Shown in pieces: positions 45,135-58,122 of a DNA stretch of 64,000 nucleotides (position 1 is its first letter; each line of letters opens with the position of its first letter). Source of the stretch: Cryptomeria japonica (lineage: Eukaryota; Streptophyta; Pinopsida; Cupressales; Cupressaceae). The translations under genes and the position numbers were made by a program. The notes under the pieces are model-generated. The model was not told the DNA's origin, searched no databases, and worked only from the letters and a program-made list of their open reading frames with translations. The stretch covers positions 247,133,502-247,197,501 of the forward strand of contig NC_081409.1 in assembly GCF_030272615.1 (NCBI RefSeq). Reading direction: 5' to 3'.

Positions 45135-47364
45135 TGAACTGCATGAGACTGTTGTGAGGCTCCAAAACTGAAACTACATTCTTCAATCTTCTCCTGGATG
45201 AGGCCCAACTCATTCCTTAACTCAACAAAACTGGCTGTAGGAAGAGCTTTGGTGAATATGTTAGCAACTTGCTCAGATGTAGGACGAAATTCTCTCTCCC
45301 TTCTTGAACATTATCACGAATAAATGGTGATGGATCTCTATGTGTTTGGTTCTTGCATGAAATATTGGATTCTTCGTGATGGAAATTGTACAACTGTTAT
45401 CACAAAAAATGGTGGTTGGATATTCCTGAACCAAATGAAGATCTTCCAAGATCCTATGAATCCAAATGGCTTGACAATTTGTTTCTGCTCCTGTGATGTA
45501 CTCTTCTTGTATGGAAGAGAGAGCCACAAGTGCTTGCTTTTTACTATTCCATGAAACAAATCCAAAACCAAATAAGGAAAGATAACCGGAGGTGGATTTT
45601 CTATCATCTACTGAACTAACCCAATCAAAATCTGTGTAGCCAACTAGCTCAAACTTGTCAGTAGGAGAGTAATGAATGCCAAATTTTTGCGTACCACTCA
45701 CATACCTTAGGATCATTTTTGCAGCTCACCAATGAGTCTCAAATGGATCCTTTATGAACCGAGAAATGAGGCTCACAACATAAATAATATCAGGTCTAGT
45801 AGTAGTGAGGTACATGAGGCTCCCAACCAAACTTTCATGTAAGATTGAATCTACCTTGAAACTTGCATCTTCCTTGGTTAATTTCTCACCAAGGGCTATA
45901 GGAGTGGCAAATGAAATGCATGACATCATTCTAAACCTCTTCAATAAATCAACTACATACTTGGATTGAGCAATGGATATACCTTCAGACTATTGTTGCA
46001 CTTCCACACAAAGAAAATAATGCATGAGCCCCAATCCAACATTTCATACCACTCACATACCTTAGGATCCTTTTTGCAGCTCACCAATGAGTCTCAAATG
46101 GATCCTGCATGAACCGAGAAATGAGGCTCACTATATAAATAATATCAGGTCTGGTAGTAGTGAGGTACATGAGGCTCCCAACCAAACTTTTGTACAAGAT
46201 TGAATCTACCTTGAAACTTGCATCTTCCTTGGTTAATTTCTCACCAAGGGCTACAGGAGTGGCAAATGAAGTGCATGACATCATTCTAAACCTCTTCAAT
46301 AAATCAACTACATACTTGGATTGAGAAATGGACATATCTTTAGACTGTTGTTGCACTTCCACACAAAGAAAATAATGCATGAGCCCCAATCCAACATTTC
46401 ATATTCTTGCTTCATTTCAGCTTGAAATTTCTCCATGAGAGGGGGTCTATTACCTATATAAATAGGATCATCAACATAAAGACAAACATTAAGAATATCA
46501 TCACCAAAACATTGGATATAGATGGTTAGCTTAGAGGTACTTTGAGGGAATCCTTTCTTCAAGAAATAACTATCAATCTTTGCATACCATGCACTTGGAG
46601 CTTGCTTCAACCTACACAATGCTTTCTTTAACTTGTAACCAACTTCTCTTTACCTAGAAATTCATAGCCAATAGGCTGCCCCACATAAACCTCATCATCA
46701 TTTTAACCATTTAGGGAGGCTGATTTTACATCCATTTGATAAATTGACCACTTGTGTTGTGCAGCAATGACCAAGATAATCTTGATTGTATCAAATTTTG
46801 CAACTAGAGAAAAGATTTTTGAATAATCTACGCTAAGTGTTTGGGAAAATCCTCGTGCAACTAATCTTGCCTTGTGTCTTTTCATAGATTTATCTCAGTA
46901 TGATACTTAACTTTGTAGATCCATTTGACACCAATTATTTGTTTGCCCTTAGGAAGTTGTACTATCTCCCATGTATTATTATTTTTACTTGCAAGCATCC
47001 CTTCATTAATAGCATCAATCCATACATTTTCTTTGATTGCTTCTTCATACACATAAGGTTCAACTTGAGTTGAACAAAACAAAGCAAAATTGATAGTTGT
47101 ATTCATATTAGAGCTCCTTTCATAAATTTCATTCAAACTTCATACCTTTTAGGAAGAGATTGGACCAGATGCAAGACTTGAACTATCAACTGATGGTGTG
47201 TTACCTGGAGAATAATACATGAGCATCCCCGATTCTTGGCAATCTTGCATCAACCAAAAATATTGAACCTTTTTGTTTTGCAGTTTTAGCATTTCATTTT
47301 GCATTTTTTGGCATTGGCTCACCGGATCTTGAGGAGTTGGATTTTTGTTTGAGGACTTGATCAT
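45135..47364 (-). pseudogene. Copia pol remnant (integrase linker, RT, RNase H)
   Basis: On the minus strand, from high to low coordinates: a linker (47,364-47,149), SLNEIYERSS and NNTWEIVQLPKGKQIIGVKW (47,136-46,900), RHKARLVARGFSQ and QMDVKSASLNG (46,885-46,703), and LKQAPSAWYAKID with LYVDDPIY (46,619-46,430). Two copies of a GEKLTKEDASFKVDS segment follow, then RNase H (FELVGYTDFDW, STSGY, ALSSIQEEY; 45,716-45,273) and the EQVANIFTKALP end (~45,250). Gag, protease and the integrase core are missing, and no flanking LTR pair was found. Several stops and frameshifts make it non-functional. Confidence 0.85.
45693..46403. repeat. 355-bp tandem duplication inside the copia pol remnant
   Basis: Unit 1 (45,693-46,047) and unit 2 (46,048-~46,403) both start ACCACTCACATACCTTAGGA and end CCAATCCAACATTTCATA. 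They differ at only a few per cent of positions by eye, so the duplication is far younger than the divergence of the element from its relatives. It doubles the segment between RT and RNase H. Confidence 0.9.
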
Positions 47365-47880
47365 CTACCTTATTCCTAAACCGCGGAGCATTTGGATAAT
47401 TTTCCAGCAAGTTATCGCTACCGGTTTCCGAGATAGTTTTTGGTACCGGTTGCCTGGATCTATTTGCACATTAGTGATCTATGGGATCCCTTGCATAGCT
47501 TGCGGAGCCTCGAGCATTGATTCTGATGTTCCTAGGTGTGTGGTAGACCTTCCCTTTGATCTGCATGTCATCCTTTGGATTTTCCAGAGGAATTTATTTG
47601 GTGGAGGGTGACCTTGTTGTTTTTGCATGTTAGGTCTTGTTCTTCGGCATTTGATCCCTTTTTGGGTCATCTGGATCGCCTTGAATTGAGAATGTGTTAT
47701 TTTATGTTGTTTAATTCCTACATTCATTAAGAAGATTGAATTAGTTTACATTAATATTTTATGGTCTATGCACTTGAAAAAGTAATTTATGGCAATTAAT
47801 GTTTAATTGAGTTAAAATTGGGATACACTGATTCACCCCCTCTCTCAATATATTGTGTGCCCTTCATTGAGCATGGACAC
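47365..47880 (+). mobile_element. LTR fragment (3' end) of a copia-type element
   Basis: The stretch ends in GATTCACCCCCTCTCTCA (~47,828), the block that marks the 3' end of copia LTRs elsewhere in this window. It also holds CCGGTT words like those LTRs. No left boundary, primer site or partner LTR is seen, so it may be a solo or truncated LTR joined to the pol remnant on the left. Confidence 0.4.
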
Positions 47881-48260
47881 TTTTTGGAGGTTGAATTTTT
47901 ATCTCTATGAGGTTTTTCCCATTCATAAATGTTGTTATCATGGTTATATTTTATCATTTCTTTTGGTTATTCCCTAAACTTCCATGCATGTTTTTTTCTC
48001 ATGGAGTTATGTAGGAAATGGATTGATCATATTGTATGCTTTTCCTAACAATTTGGATTAAAGAGACAACATTTTTATGTGAAAGGAATCTTGGATTTTG
48101 TACTCACCATAAACCAGGTGTTAAGGATATTAAAGAATATTTTTAATGATGAGCTCTTAGATGTGGATGAAAGGTCATAAAACTATATATGAGAGGATCA
48201 TTTTTTGGTTCACATTTAAAGAATATTTCTATGATTGGAAAATTCTTGTCTTTAAAAGTT

Positions 48261-48660
48261 TTATATTTCATGTAATTTTATTGTATTCGCATGTATGTGG
48301 ATCTCTAGGGATTGTAACCTACATACCTCAATGAATGTGTTTAAGGCCCATTGATGGAATGTGGATGTCTTAGTATGGAGCCAAGAATGACCAAGAAGAA
48401 TGTTACATGAAAGTTCAATGTCTATAACATGTAGTATTTTTTGTATGACATGCCCCACCATCTGTGCAAGGTGGATAATTGTTGGTTGTTCCCTCTATAT
48501 ATTATCATATACCATGATTTTTATACTTTTGGGATCTAATGTTTCCACTAAGTAGTCAAGGTTCTTTATCAACTACGAATTATATATATTTTAGACTTGA
48601 TCAATTGTCTATGAGAGCCCTTTTCACTTTGTTCATACTGATGAGGATTTTAATATGTAA
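48261..48660 (-). pseudogene. Gypsy-type protease-region remnant
   Basis: The frame at 48,461-48,261 reads VIDIELSCNILLGHSWLHT then STFHQ, matching the pattern of plant gypsy polyproteins near the protease ('ILGRPWIH...PSTYHQ'). It continues upstream with stops. No reverse transcriptase is recognised nearby, so this is a small relic within ~1.6 kb of decayed DNA. Confidence 0.5.
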
Positions 48661-49522
48661 AGGGAGGTTGTGAGATGCTCCAACTAGAGGTATATCAAGT
48701 ACTAGCTAAAATTAAGGTAGTGAGTTGGGGCTAGGTTTCCAATGAGATCTTGGAAGTCTTTTAGGTCTGTATCATTAGAGACTTTTGATTCTTATGGGAT
48801 TTTATAAAGAATGTCCTTATGGATAGTGTATGTCTTGAGAAGATCCACTATTGATATTTGTGATGGGGTTTTCTATTGAATTTTATATAATCATTTACGA
48901 GTACGTATGGTGCATTTTTTTGTAGTAGCACAAGAAGGCCCTTTGATTTTAATGTTGAAATTTTTATTATTGATATGTCCATTCATGGTGTTAAGTGACT
49001 AGGAAATATTTTTGGTATAGACATTCTTGGTATAACTATTCTAACCTTGATTAGGTTGTGCATGTGATATATTATGGTTTGGGAAAGGGTCTTTGATAAA
49101 TCCCCAATTTCTAATTAGGTGATTTAAATGCATCTTATTCAACTTCAATACTTCCATAATAATTAAATGGGTATTATTTATAAGTTTTATACATTTATTG
49201 GTTAATTTTCCTTAAACCTTGTGGTATTTACAATATTCAATGTTCTCTATATGAAACCATTTTACATTTTCTCTCATGAATAGATATTTATTCTCTCAAA
49301 ATATTATCATTTTTATTTTCACCAATTTATGTAAAACAATTAAGAGTTTCTTGTGGAGGTGAACTATCAATATTTGTTTTGTTTTTGTGCCTTTCTCATA
49401 GAAATCGAAATGACGACAAACTATTGAACTATCTAAATATGTTTGAATTTGTTAATCCACTACCAACCACATTCTTATTCATGCTATATAATTTAGGCTT
49501 ATTAGATTGATTATCATTAAAA
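48661..49522. other. Decayed AT-rich DNA, no gene
   Basis: No reliable frame or repeat was identified. It may be further remains of the gypsy element. Confidence 0.4.
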
Positions 49523-49536
49523 AAGATTTTTATAGC

Positions 49537-49547
49537 TTTTTTTTTTT
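49537..49547 (-). other. Poly(A) tail of the LINE
   Basis: A run of 11 T on the plus strand directly follows the target duplication, marking the 3' end of the inserted transcript. Confidence 0.85.
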
Positions 49548-50026
49548 AGGTAAAAGTAGAAAATCCACTAAACTTATATATTATTAATAAAAATGTTTAC
49601 ATTGGGTTCAAAAAAGGCATACCGATAGGAAAGAACCCGCAAGAAAACCTCTGGTTGTAGCCTTCAAAAGATAAAAAACTAGGAACTACCCTTACATCAT
49701 TTGTTGATGTTCAGTCAGATCACCCAACCCCCTACCTCTAATATTTTTACAAGGGTCCCATAGGCCAATTACAAAAAACTAGACTGCCGCCAAATGAAGG
49801 GCTAAACAAAAATGCCATGAAGAACCACCAAGGAGATACTAGTGATGTATAATTTCCTGCCAAAACCATAGTTAAACACTCGAGCATAATAGCAGCCAAA
49901 GAACCTCCAAATCCGCATCAACAAAAACCATTCGACCAACTCCAAAAAAAAGTTAGATATCCAAAAACCAAGAGCTAGTGCTCTCCTCCGGAGGTTCATG
50001 AGCTAAGAGTAGAGGAGGAATAACCC

Positions 50027-50617
50027 TTAGAGGAAAGCCAAACAAGAAGGAGTAGAGAACAAAAAGTCCAAAGTGATGAACGAATGCAATGCCTCAAAGA
50101 CGACCCAAGCTTTATCCACATACTGATCAGGAGCTAGATACAACAGAAAGTCCATGGAGGCCCGAGTGCCTTCCATGGAATCACATAACAAACCCTTTCT
50201 TAATTCATGCAATAATTGACCAAACCAACCATTAACCATGAACTCATGATGAGGAAGAAAACCCCTGTAATAAAAAGACCCCACATCAAAATGATAATCA
50301 ACCAATGCAGAAGAAAGAAAGGCCCAATTACATACTATCGAAAAAATGAACATGGAAACCAAGAGGCGGACCAAATCCTCATCGAGTAAAACATCATAGA
50401 AAATTGTAACAAAGCAAGACAGAGGCTCAACATAAGAAATATGAGGGCAAAATTCCAGCCATCGATACCCCATAAGCCTACGGAATTCAAAATCCACCAT
50501 AGGAGTAAACAAATTAAAGACCTTACCAAGCTTGACAAAATTGTCCTCATTCTCTTCTTCTGCTATACGAGCTTCTAAAAACACTCTGTATGCCCCAATG
50601 GACAGAGAAGATGACAT
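50027..50617 (-). CDS. Open 196-aa frame in the LINE 3' region (unknown)
   Basis: This uninterrupted frame (MSSSLSIGAYRVFLEARIAE...) lies ~1.1 kb after the RNase H stop and within the LINE, since it precedes the poly(A) tail. It is rich in Phe, Leu, Val and Trp with acidic spots (EARIAEEENED, APDQYVDKAW). Some stretches could be buried or membrane-associated (LLVSMFIFSIVCNWAFLSS), but no clear domain or signal peptide is recognised. It is longer than the open stretches of ORF1 and ORF2 around it, which carry stops. It may be an accessory frame, a captured host exon, or chance. A second minus frame (49,999-49,802) follows. Confidence 0.35.
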   Translation of the reverse strand: MSSSLSIGAYRVFLEARIAEEENEDNFVKLGKVFNLFTPMVDFEFRRLMGYRWLEFCPHISYVEPLSCFVTIFYDVLLDEDLVRLLVSMFIFSIVCNWAFLSSALVDYHFDVGSFYYRGFLPHHEFMVNGWFGQLLHELRKGLLCDSMEGTRASMDFLLYLAPDQYVDKAWVVFEALHSFITLDFLFSTPSCLAFL

Positions 50618-51124
50618 TTATAAGAGGAAGAGCTTGAAAAAGCCACATAACCATAAACATAAAATGTTCCTTAACAAGATAATATAAATGAGAAAACCAC
50701 CCTTAACTTCCCATAATGGCAATGCAAAATATCCATTGCAACCCTTCTTGATTTAAACATTTCACATGAATTAACAACCCTTAAACTAACAACCATAAAT
50801 GAATATCTAGAAGGAGAGGACACCACCCTCAAACAATGATTATCACATAAAACCAATTCTGTCAAGGCCGAAAACTCACACAAGGCAGCCAATGATGCAG
50901 TACAAATACTTTAACAAATAATAACTGCGCATTAAAAAGTTACAAGCATGCCACACCCTATGAAGGGCTGAAAATAAAAAATGCTCAAGAACACTCATGC
51001 CGCCACCCTATAAATGACTTTATCAATGAATGATACTCAAAGTAGAAATGTGATTTCTACATCAGATAGAGGGCCTATACAAGGCATCCTATTATCTTAC
51101 ACATAGCCCTGAGGAATATCCCTT

Positions 51125-51722
51125 ACCTCGATAGTATTTAAATTTGTCTTTAGAATGAATTGCATATTCAACAAAGACTGTAATTTACCTGCTAACCATA
51201 CCTCATGGGATATACACCCCATCATCTAGCCCAGAAGCAAAATTTAAGAACACACCATATGTAAACAATAACATAATATATCCTATCATCCTCCTCTCTA
51301 CACATGTGGTGCAAATAAAATCAGATCAAAGTAAAGGATAACATGAATACCTCAAGAGATAATAGAAACAGATAGATCGAAATGAATTACCATAAACCCA
51401 TAGGTTAGATCAAATACCCGAGAACCCGTACCTCAACAGAATTTAAAATGATCTTTAGAATGATTTGCAAACTGCAGTTTACCTACTAACCACACCTCAT
51501 GAGATATACACATCATCATCTAACCCAGATGCAAAATTGTAAGAGTAGACCATATGTAAATAGAAACATAATAGAGCCTATCATCCTCCTATCTACACAG
51601 GTGGTACAAATAAAATCTGATTAGAGTAAAGAATAATATGGATACCTCAAGAGATAATGGAAATAGGAAACCCCAAAAAATTACCTTAAACCCTTAGGAT
51701 TAGATCAAATACCCAAGAGGAA
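51125..51722. repeat. 305-bp tandem duplication at the LINE ORF2 end
   Basis: Unit 1 (51,125-51,429) and unit 2 (51,430-~51,722) share ACCTC start points, CTTTAGAATGA, TACACATCATC-like and ATCATCCTCCT blocks and a GATCAAATACCC end, with moderate divergence. A further partial copy edge (GAGGAATATC at ~51,110 and ~51,733) shows that the duplicated piece includes the last codons of ORF2 (the DIPQDIPLGYLI end). Confidence 0.8.
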
Positions 51723-54700
51723 TGTCTTGAGGAATATCACTTGCCTCCAGAAACTTAAGATGAGCACCGGTGTCAATTGCCATGTTAGCCAAAAAATCTG
51801 CAAGCCTATTCAACTCTCTAAAAGAATGAGATAACGAGAATGTATCAAAGAATGACAACTTCTCCAAAATATGCTCTAATATGTACTTCAAATGCCAACA
51901 ATTACTCTTACAACTCAAAACACTCTAAATAATGGCCATCGAATCACCTCGAGTTAATAGGTTTTTAATCCCTAAAGAGATAGCCAAATCAATCCAAAGG
52001 GACAAAGCTTGGCATTCAGCAAAATTTTTTGACTGGGAACCAAGGGCATGACACTGAGCAACTATTAAGATTGCATTGTGGTAAAGAATTGCCATACCAG
52101 CCCCAGTCAACCTCGGATTACCCCTAGAAGCTCCATCAAAATGAAGCTTGAAATGGCCCAGAGGAGGAGGATCCCATCTAGCAGCAAGTCTCTTATTACT
52201 AGTAACAAGACCTTTTGCAACATACCCATGAGAAGGGATGGCAGAGAGAGATTTCAAGGTCCTTGCAATCTTGCTATCCCAATGAGAGAAGGATCTCAAA
52301 TTCTCCAAATTCTTATGAATGTATGAAAAAGCCACCTCCAAGATAGAAGCCCCTATCTTGACTAAAATGTCAGAGAGCGAAGCTGATAACTTTCTAAAAA
52401 TCCTATTATTTCTTTCTAACCATATGTTCTAAATGATAATTGAAGGAGAGATGAGCCAGAGACAAGCATAAAAGGATGAGGAAAACAAGATAGGCCAGGC
52501 TCTAAAGTGGGAGAGGAGGTCATAGCCAATAACAAAGGACATACCTAGTTTCTCAAACAACCATTGCCAACATCCAAAGGAAAAATCATAATGAAGAAAC
52601 AGGTGAGAGGACGATTCCAAATTCTTATTACACAAAACACAAGGGAAAACAACAGTCAATCCCATCCTATCCAATCTCATCCCTGTAAGAACCCTGTCTT
52701 GTACAGAAAGCCAAGCAAATGCACCTGCCTTCGGAAGGCAAGACAAATGCCAGAACAATTTAAAAGGCCAAGAAGAAAAGTCCTTAGCCGGCATAAGGGA
52801 ATTATATCCATCTTTTACAGAGTATTTGCCAAATGCACTCTTAGTCCAAATAAGCTCATCTTCCCTCTCGGACAAGATGATAACTCTATCTTTGAGGATA
52901 CTACAAAATTCTACTTTCAAACTGAGATCAACATTCAGACAATCAATTGATTTCCATTTAGCCATCTTCACATGACCTTTATGTACAATATCAAAATAAT
53001 CAGACAAAAAAATCCCCCATATGTCTGAAAGGATTGATTTTAATGGGATCCAATCCCTAATGGAATCCAAAGGACAATAACCATTCCAAGCATCATCTCA
53101 AAATCTATCTTTTCTACCATTATGCACAACCCAAGAAAGATGGGGCAACAAGACACTTCTACATTTCACCAAAAAATTCCAAATAGCTGACCCTTGGGGT
53201 AAACTTGAGGCATAAAAAAATAGACTCTCTTACTCCATTATTAAAATACTTGGCAAACATGATCTTAGCCCAAAGGGAATCTGGTTTATCATACAATTTC
53301 CAAACTAGCTTAGCCCCCAGAGCCAGATTCTAATTCTCCAAACTTCTAATTCCTGACCCCCCAAGTTCTTTAGGAAGACAAACCTTATCCTAGGTTAGCA
53401 AGGGGATCCTACATTTCCCATCCTTATTATTATTCCAAAGAAAGGATCTTAGAGTATCCTTTAAACTGACAAGAATAGACTTTGGAGCTTTGAGAATTGA
53501 CATTAAGTAAATTGGCACCACATTCAACACAGACTTAATCAGAACAATTTTCCCTACCATGGTAAGCCATTTATGGTTCCAGGACAAGATTTTCTTTGAA
53601 ACCCCTGTAATTACTTCATCCCAAAAGCCCACCTTGTCCTTTTTAACGAAAAAGGGGATCCCAAGGTAGCTGCAAGGAAAATCACCAAGTTGGAAACCCC
53701 AAAACTTCTAAAGCCTACCCTAAATCAAGGAATGAGTGTTTAAGAAGAATATCTTAGACTTGTCCTTATTGACCTTTTGACCAGAAAATGAAACATAATT
53801 CTTAATCAATTGATCAGTAATTCTAGCCTCCTTCAAAGTTGCACTACCAAACAAAAGGGTGTCATCGGCAAAAAGACAATGGGAAATCCTTTGGTCAATG
53901 TTTTGAATTTTGATTCCCCTCCATAAACCACTCAATTGAACTGCTCTAATTGCCCAACTCAAAGTTTTAGCTAGTAATATAAACAAGAAAGGGGACAAGG
54001 GATCCCCTTGCCTCAAACCCCTAGAAGAATGGAAGAACCCACAAGGAGACCCATTAACAAGAACTAAGAATCTAGCTGAGGAGATGCATGACATGATCCA
54101 TTTTATCGAAGCCAATGAAAAACCCAACCTTGACAGAACAACTTTTAGCGCATTCCATTCGACCCTGTCATAGGCCTTCATCATATCTAGCTTTAGGGTC
54201 ATGGCAGGACATTTCTCAATTGATATCGAATGTAGAACCTCATGAGCAACTATTGCCTTCTCATAAGTTTCTCTTTTTGGAACAAAACCTCCTTGCTCAA
54301 GGGAAATAATTTATGGTTAAAGTTTAGCCAACCTCATAGAAATCACTTTTGTGAAGATCTTGTAGAGGGTATTTCATAAGGCTATAGGATGAAAATTTGC
54401 AAAAAATTTAGGGTCCTCCTTCTCAGGTAGAATGACTATCAAGGTAGTATTTATTTCCTATAGGATCGACCTATTACATCTAGCTTCCTCAAGAGCCAAA
54501 AGAACATTCGGTCCCACAAAATCCCAACATTTCTGAAAGAATAAAGGAGTGAATCCATTAGGCCCAGGTGTGTTGTTTGGATTCATAGAAAAAATAGCCC
54601 CCAAACTCTTCCAATGAAAAAGGAGACATTAACATTCTATTGTCATCAGGAGAAATTAGAGAGGGAATGTGAGATGAGATATTGTTAGAGACATCATTAC

Positions 54701-55944
54701 TCTCAGATAAAAGTAGATTCTTAAAAAACTTTACTGCTTCACTAGAAATGTCCTCTGACTCATAAAGAATATTCCCATGACAGTCCTGAATACAAGTAAT
54801 CCTACTCCTAGCCATTTTCAGTTTAGTGGTAGAATGGAAATTTTTTGTATTTTTATCCCCATTAGCCAACCAAAGCTCCCTAGATTTTTGTCTCCAATAT
54901 ACCTCCTCTCTTGCCAAAATTTCTTCTAACTCACTCCTAAGAGACTTAATTTCATCCAACACCCTAGAGCCCATACCATGTAGAATCACATGCCTATTCA
55001 ATACATCAATCATATCCAAGATCCTTTTCTTTTCTTCAAAGATATTCTTAAAATGCAGAGAATTCCAGTTCCTAATATTTTTTTTAAAATATGATCTTCT
55101 TAACAATCTGAAACATTCTAGATCCTCTAATGAATGGAGCCTCACCCCGCCATTGTCGCAAGAGGGTTAGGAAATAAGGATCCCTAAACCACATGGGTTC
55201 AAACTTAAAAGGAAATTTATGGGAAGATCTATCTTTTAAAACAAAGAGGGAAACAGGAAAGTGATTTGACCCTGTCAAAGGAAGGATAGAAGAAAAAAAC
55301 TCAATATCTGAATCAAACCAATTGGAGGAAAGTAAAAATCTATCCAATCTCTTCGCGATTTGAGAGAAATTCCTCCTCATTTTTGTCCATATGAAAAGAC
55401 CATTATTTGGCTTACAATCAAAGAGAGACATAGCAGAAATGAATGCATTAAAATCATCCATAGATTTCTTATTAGGACAAATACCCCCTATTTTTTCATC
55501 CAAACCCAGAATTGCATTGAAATCCCCCCCAAAAATAATAAAAGATTGATCCCTAAGGGGGGATGAAACCCTTAAGAGTTCTCGCCAAAGGCTGTATTTA
55601 GCCAAGACACCCGAGGGGGCATAAATATTAAACAACCATACTTTAAACCTAGAATTTTTGTAAGAAACTAATGATAACATCCAATTTGGAGCAGAGGCAA
55701 CCAATTCTACATCAACCACAAATTTATTTCATAACAAGGCCAAACCCCTCGATGCCCTAGAAGCCAGGCATGACAGGAATTTCCACCTCTTCCAAGAGGA
55801 AAAAAAAAACTCAGAATTCTCCAAAGAGAGCTTAGTCTCTTGGAGCATACCTATATCCCACTTAACCAAGTCCAATTGAGACTTGATCAAGTATCTCTTG
55901 TTAGGGGAATTTAAGCCCCTAACATTCCATGAAATGATCCTCAT
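51700..55944 (-). pseudogene. LINE ORF2: endonuclease, reverse transcriptase, RNase H
   Basis: The start ATG (55,944) overlaps the stop of ORF1 as ATGA. Endonuclease: ISWNVRGLN, LQETK, GGDFNAI and RLDRFLLSSNW; the final 'SDH' catalytic motif reads GSNHFPV, so the Asp is replaced by Asn (~55,270). Reverse transcriptase: NTPGPNGF, KAYDRVEW, GLRQGDPLSPFLF and FADDTLLF (~53,870). A linker holds SWNHKWLTMVGKIVLIKSVL. The zf-RVT region contains CVLCNKNLESSSHLFLHYDF (~52,600). The plant LINE RNase H has FDGASRGNPRLTGAG and FAECQAL, and the end at 51,700 includes ADFLANMAIDTG. Four or more frameshifts and several stops make it inactive. Confidence 0.9.
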
Positions 55945-58122
55945 TTCCCTCGAGGGGAGGTCGACACTCCCCTCTTTTCATCCTTAGGGGAAGAAATATT
56001 CTGCCTAAAGCTTTTATGTAAGTTCCTCTTAACCGCTATAGATCTAGTGACCAGAGGACTAATTAAGCATTTCTTTTTCTTTTTGATGGAGATCGAGAAA
56101 TGACCAATGTTTTTTCCTTTTCCCGAAGACAAGGTTGAGACCTTCTTAACCCTGGGAGAAGCAAATAATACTTGCTTAATGGCTACATCAATTTCCAATT
56201 GAGTTTTATGGTTTTTTGGAGGTCTACCCCTTCCCGGAGACACAACAGGGGAAGGGAATTTCATATCAACTTGGGCAATAGGAGGGCCTATAGGAGAGAA
56301 TGGCATTTTAACTAAAGGCAACTGAGGAGAAGACACCAATCCCTGGGGTTTCGCTCGATTTGAAACATCCTGGGTAACATTATTGTTAAGGACCTCAAAA
56401 GGATTAAATAAAGGGGAAAGAGGCAAACTCTTATGAATTATATTCAAATCATTCTCAATAGAACACACAATATTATCCAAAACCTCCTCCTCTAGTTGAT
56501 CCTTGTTAGTACTGAGCAAATGCTCAACTTTCTGAACTGTATGTTCATCTAGATAAATATCTAGAGACTCTTGAGGCTTGCCAAACCCCAGAATAGGCTT
56601 ACTATACGCTAAGTCTTTTACCTTTTGAATTAGGAGAGCATCATCATGACTTAAGGGAAAAGACTTAATAGGGGAATTATCCCCTACACCTCCAATATGC
56701 TATGGAATATTCATCTGAACACCTGACCCTTCTAAAGAAACATAAACCCTATCACCTATATTCCCATCCAACCCACCCTCCTGAACATAATTACCACCCT
56801 AATCCTAAAAAGCAGGCTTAGAATTAATAACCCCTTCCAGTCTAGCCAGATTTAAAATGTTCAAAGCACACTCCACCTTGTCAGTGGAGGCATTATGGAG
56901 AGATTGATCAACATTGTTCCCTTGGGGACCCTCCTTTGGCTGATAATCAGAATCAAAAGAGACATGAATAGAAGGGGTTTTAGCAAGAACAGGGTTCATA
57001 GGAACATCAAAGCTATCCTTATGTTTTTAACAGATTTGGAATTATTATTAGAAAATCCAAGAACAAAGGGGCATCCACAACAATCGAATTTTGAGTAAGG
57101 TCATTATCCAACTTATCAATAGATTGTTTCCAGATACCCTCATTTGACTTGATATTACATGAAATCGGGCACACGGAAGTAGAGGAAACCAACATACAAA
57201 TTTTTACCAGAACCTTCCCTTCCACAAAGTCAAATTTAGATGTCAAAAAATTCCCAAAATTATCTCCTATCGATTTCAAAACTTCTGGGTCCATGAATTC
57301 AAAGGGAAGTTTAGGCAATCCAAACCAAGCCGAGAAAGTTTTAGGCTTGACCCAATCTAGGATAAAAAAGGGCTTCCAAGTAGAAACCATAATCAAATTA
57401 TTGCCAAACCAATGAAACGGATTCACAAGAGCACCATCCCTAAAATGAGGGGAATCAAAGACAAATACACAAGAATTCGCTAATAATAACTGAAAATAAA
57501 CTAATGCAGACCAATGTTTTCTCAATTTATAATGCAACTTAGACAAATTGGTTTGAGGACCCCAGAATTCCCCCAAGAGTGCAACAAAGTGTAACCTCGA
57601 AGCCCTTTCTGCCACAAAAGAACCTCTATAATCAAAACACGGAAGCTAGAACCATACCTCTTTCGCCGAGGCTTCAACAACCTTTTTACCTTTTATCAGA
57701 CTTGAAACAGAGTGGACTTTATTATCCAAATTTACCGCATCCTTGCCAGTGATATCGAAAGCGCCTACTGGTTTGAAAGACATGGATGCCCTAGAAGTGT
57801 CCATGGTTCCCGCGGCCACCACTTGAGCAAATGACCGCTTATCATAACTGGAAATACCCTTCTGTTTCCAAAGATTATTCTTTCCCAGATCATTTCCACC
57901 CTAAGCTCATAGATTAAAGCTTCCCTAGAGACGACGTGATTTCGGATAGCTCTTAAAAAACCCCTGAAAGTATCTCGAAATCAGACAAAAACTCCTACGA
58001 TGACTGCCTGCCTGCGGAGCCCTATCTTCCCATCTCCCTTTAGAAAATACCCATTGAGGCACATGTGGCGGATCCTCCCACGCCACATCTGCCCAAGCAC
58101 CAAGCTGCCTCCCGTCACCCAT
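55941..58122 (-). pseudogene. LINE ORF1 (nucleic-acid-binding protein), disrupted
   Basis: It starts MGDGRQLGAWADVAW at 58,122, 27 bp inside the element. The frame continues past a few stops to 57,615-57,019, which shows the DUF4283-like pattern of plant LINE ORF1 (WKPFFILDWVKPK, WFGLPKLPFEF, LKSIGDNFGNFL). After a frameshift near 57,010 the rest (56,999-56,805 and 56,519-55,941) is Ser/Pro/Lys-rich with KGKNIGHFSISIKKKKK, fit for RNA binding. No CCHC zinc knuckle is seen, although most plant ORF1 proteins have one. It ends ...RGK in an ATGA overlap with ORF2. Confidence 0.8.
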
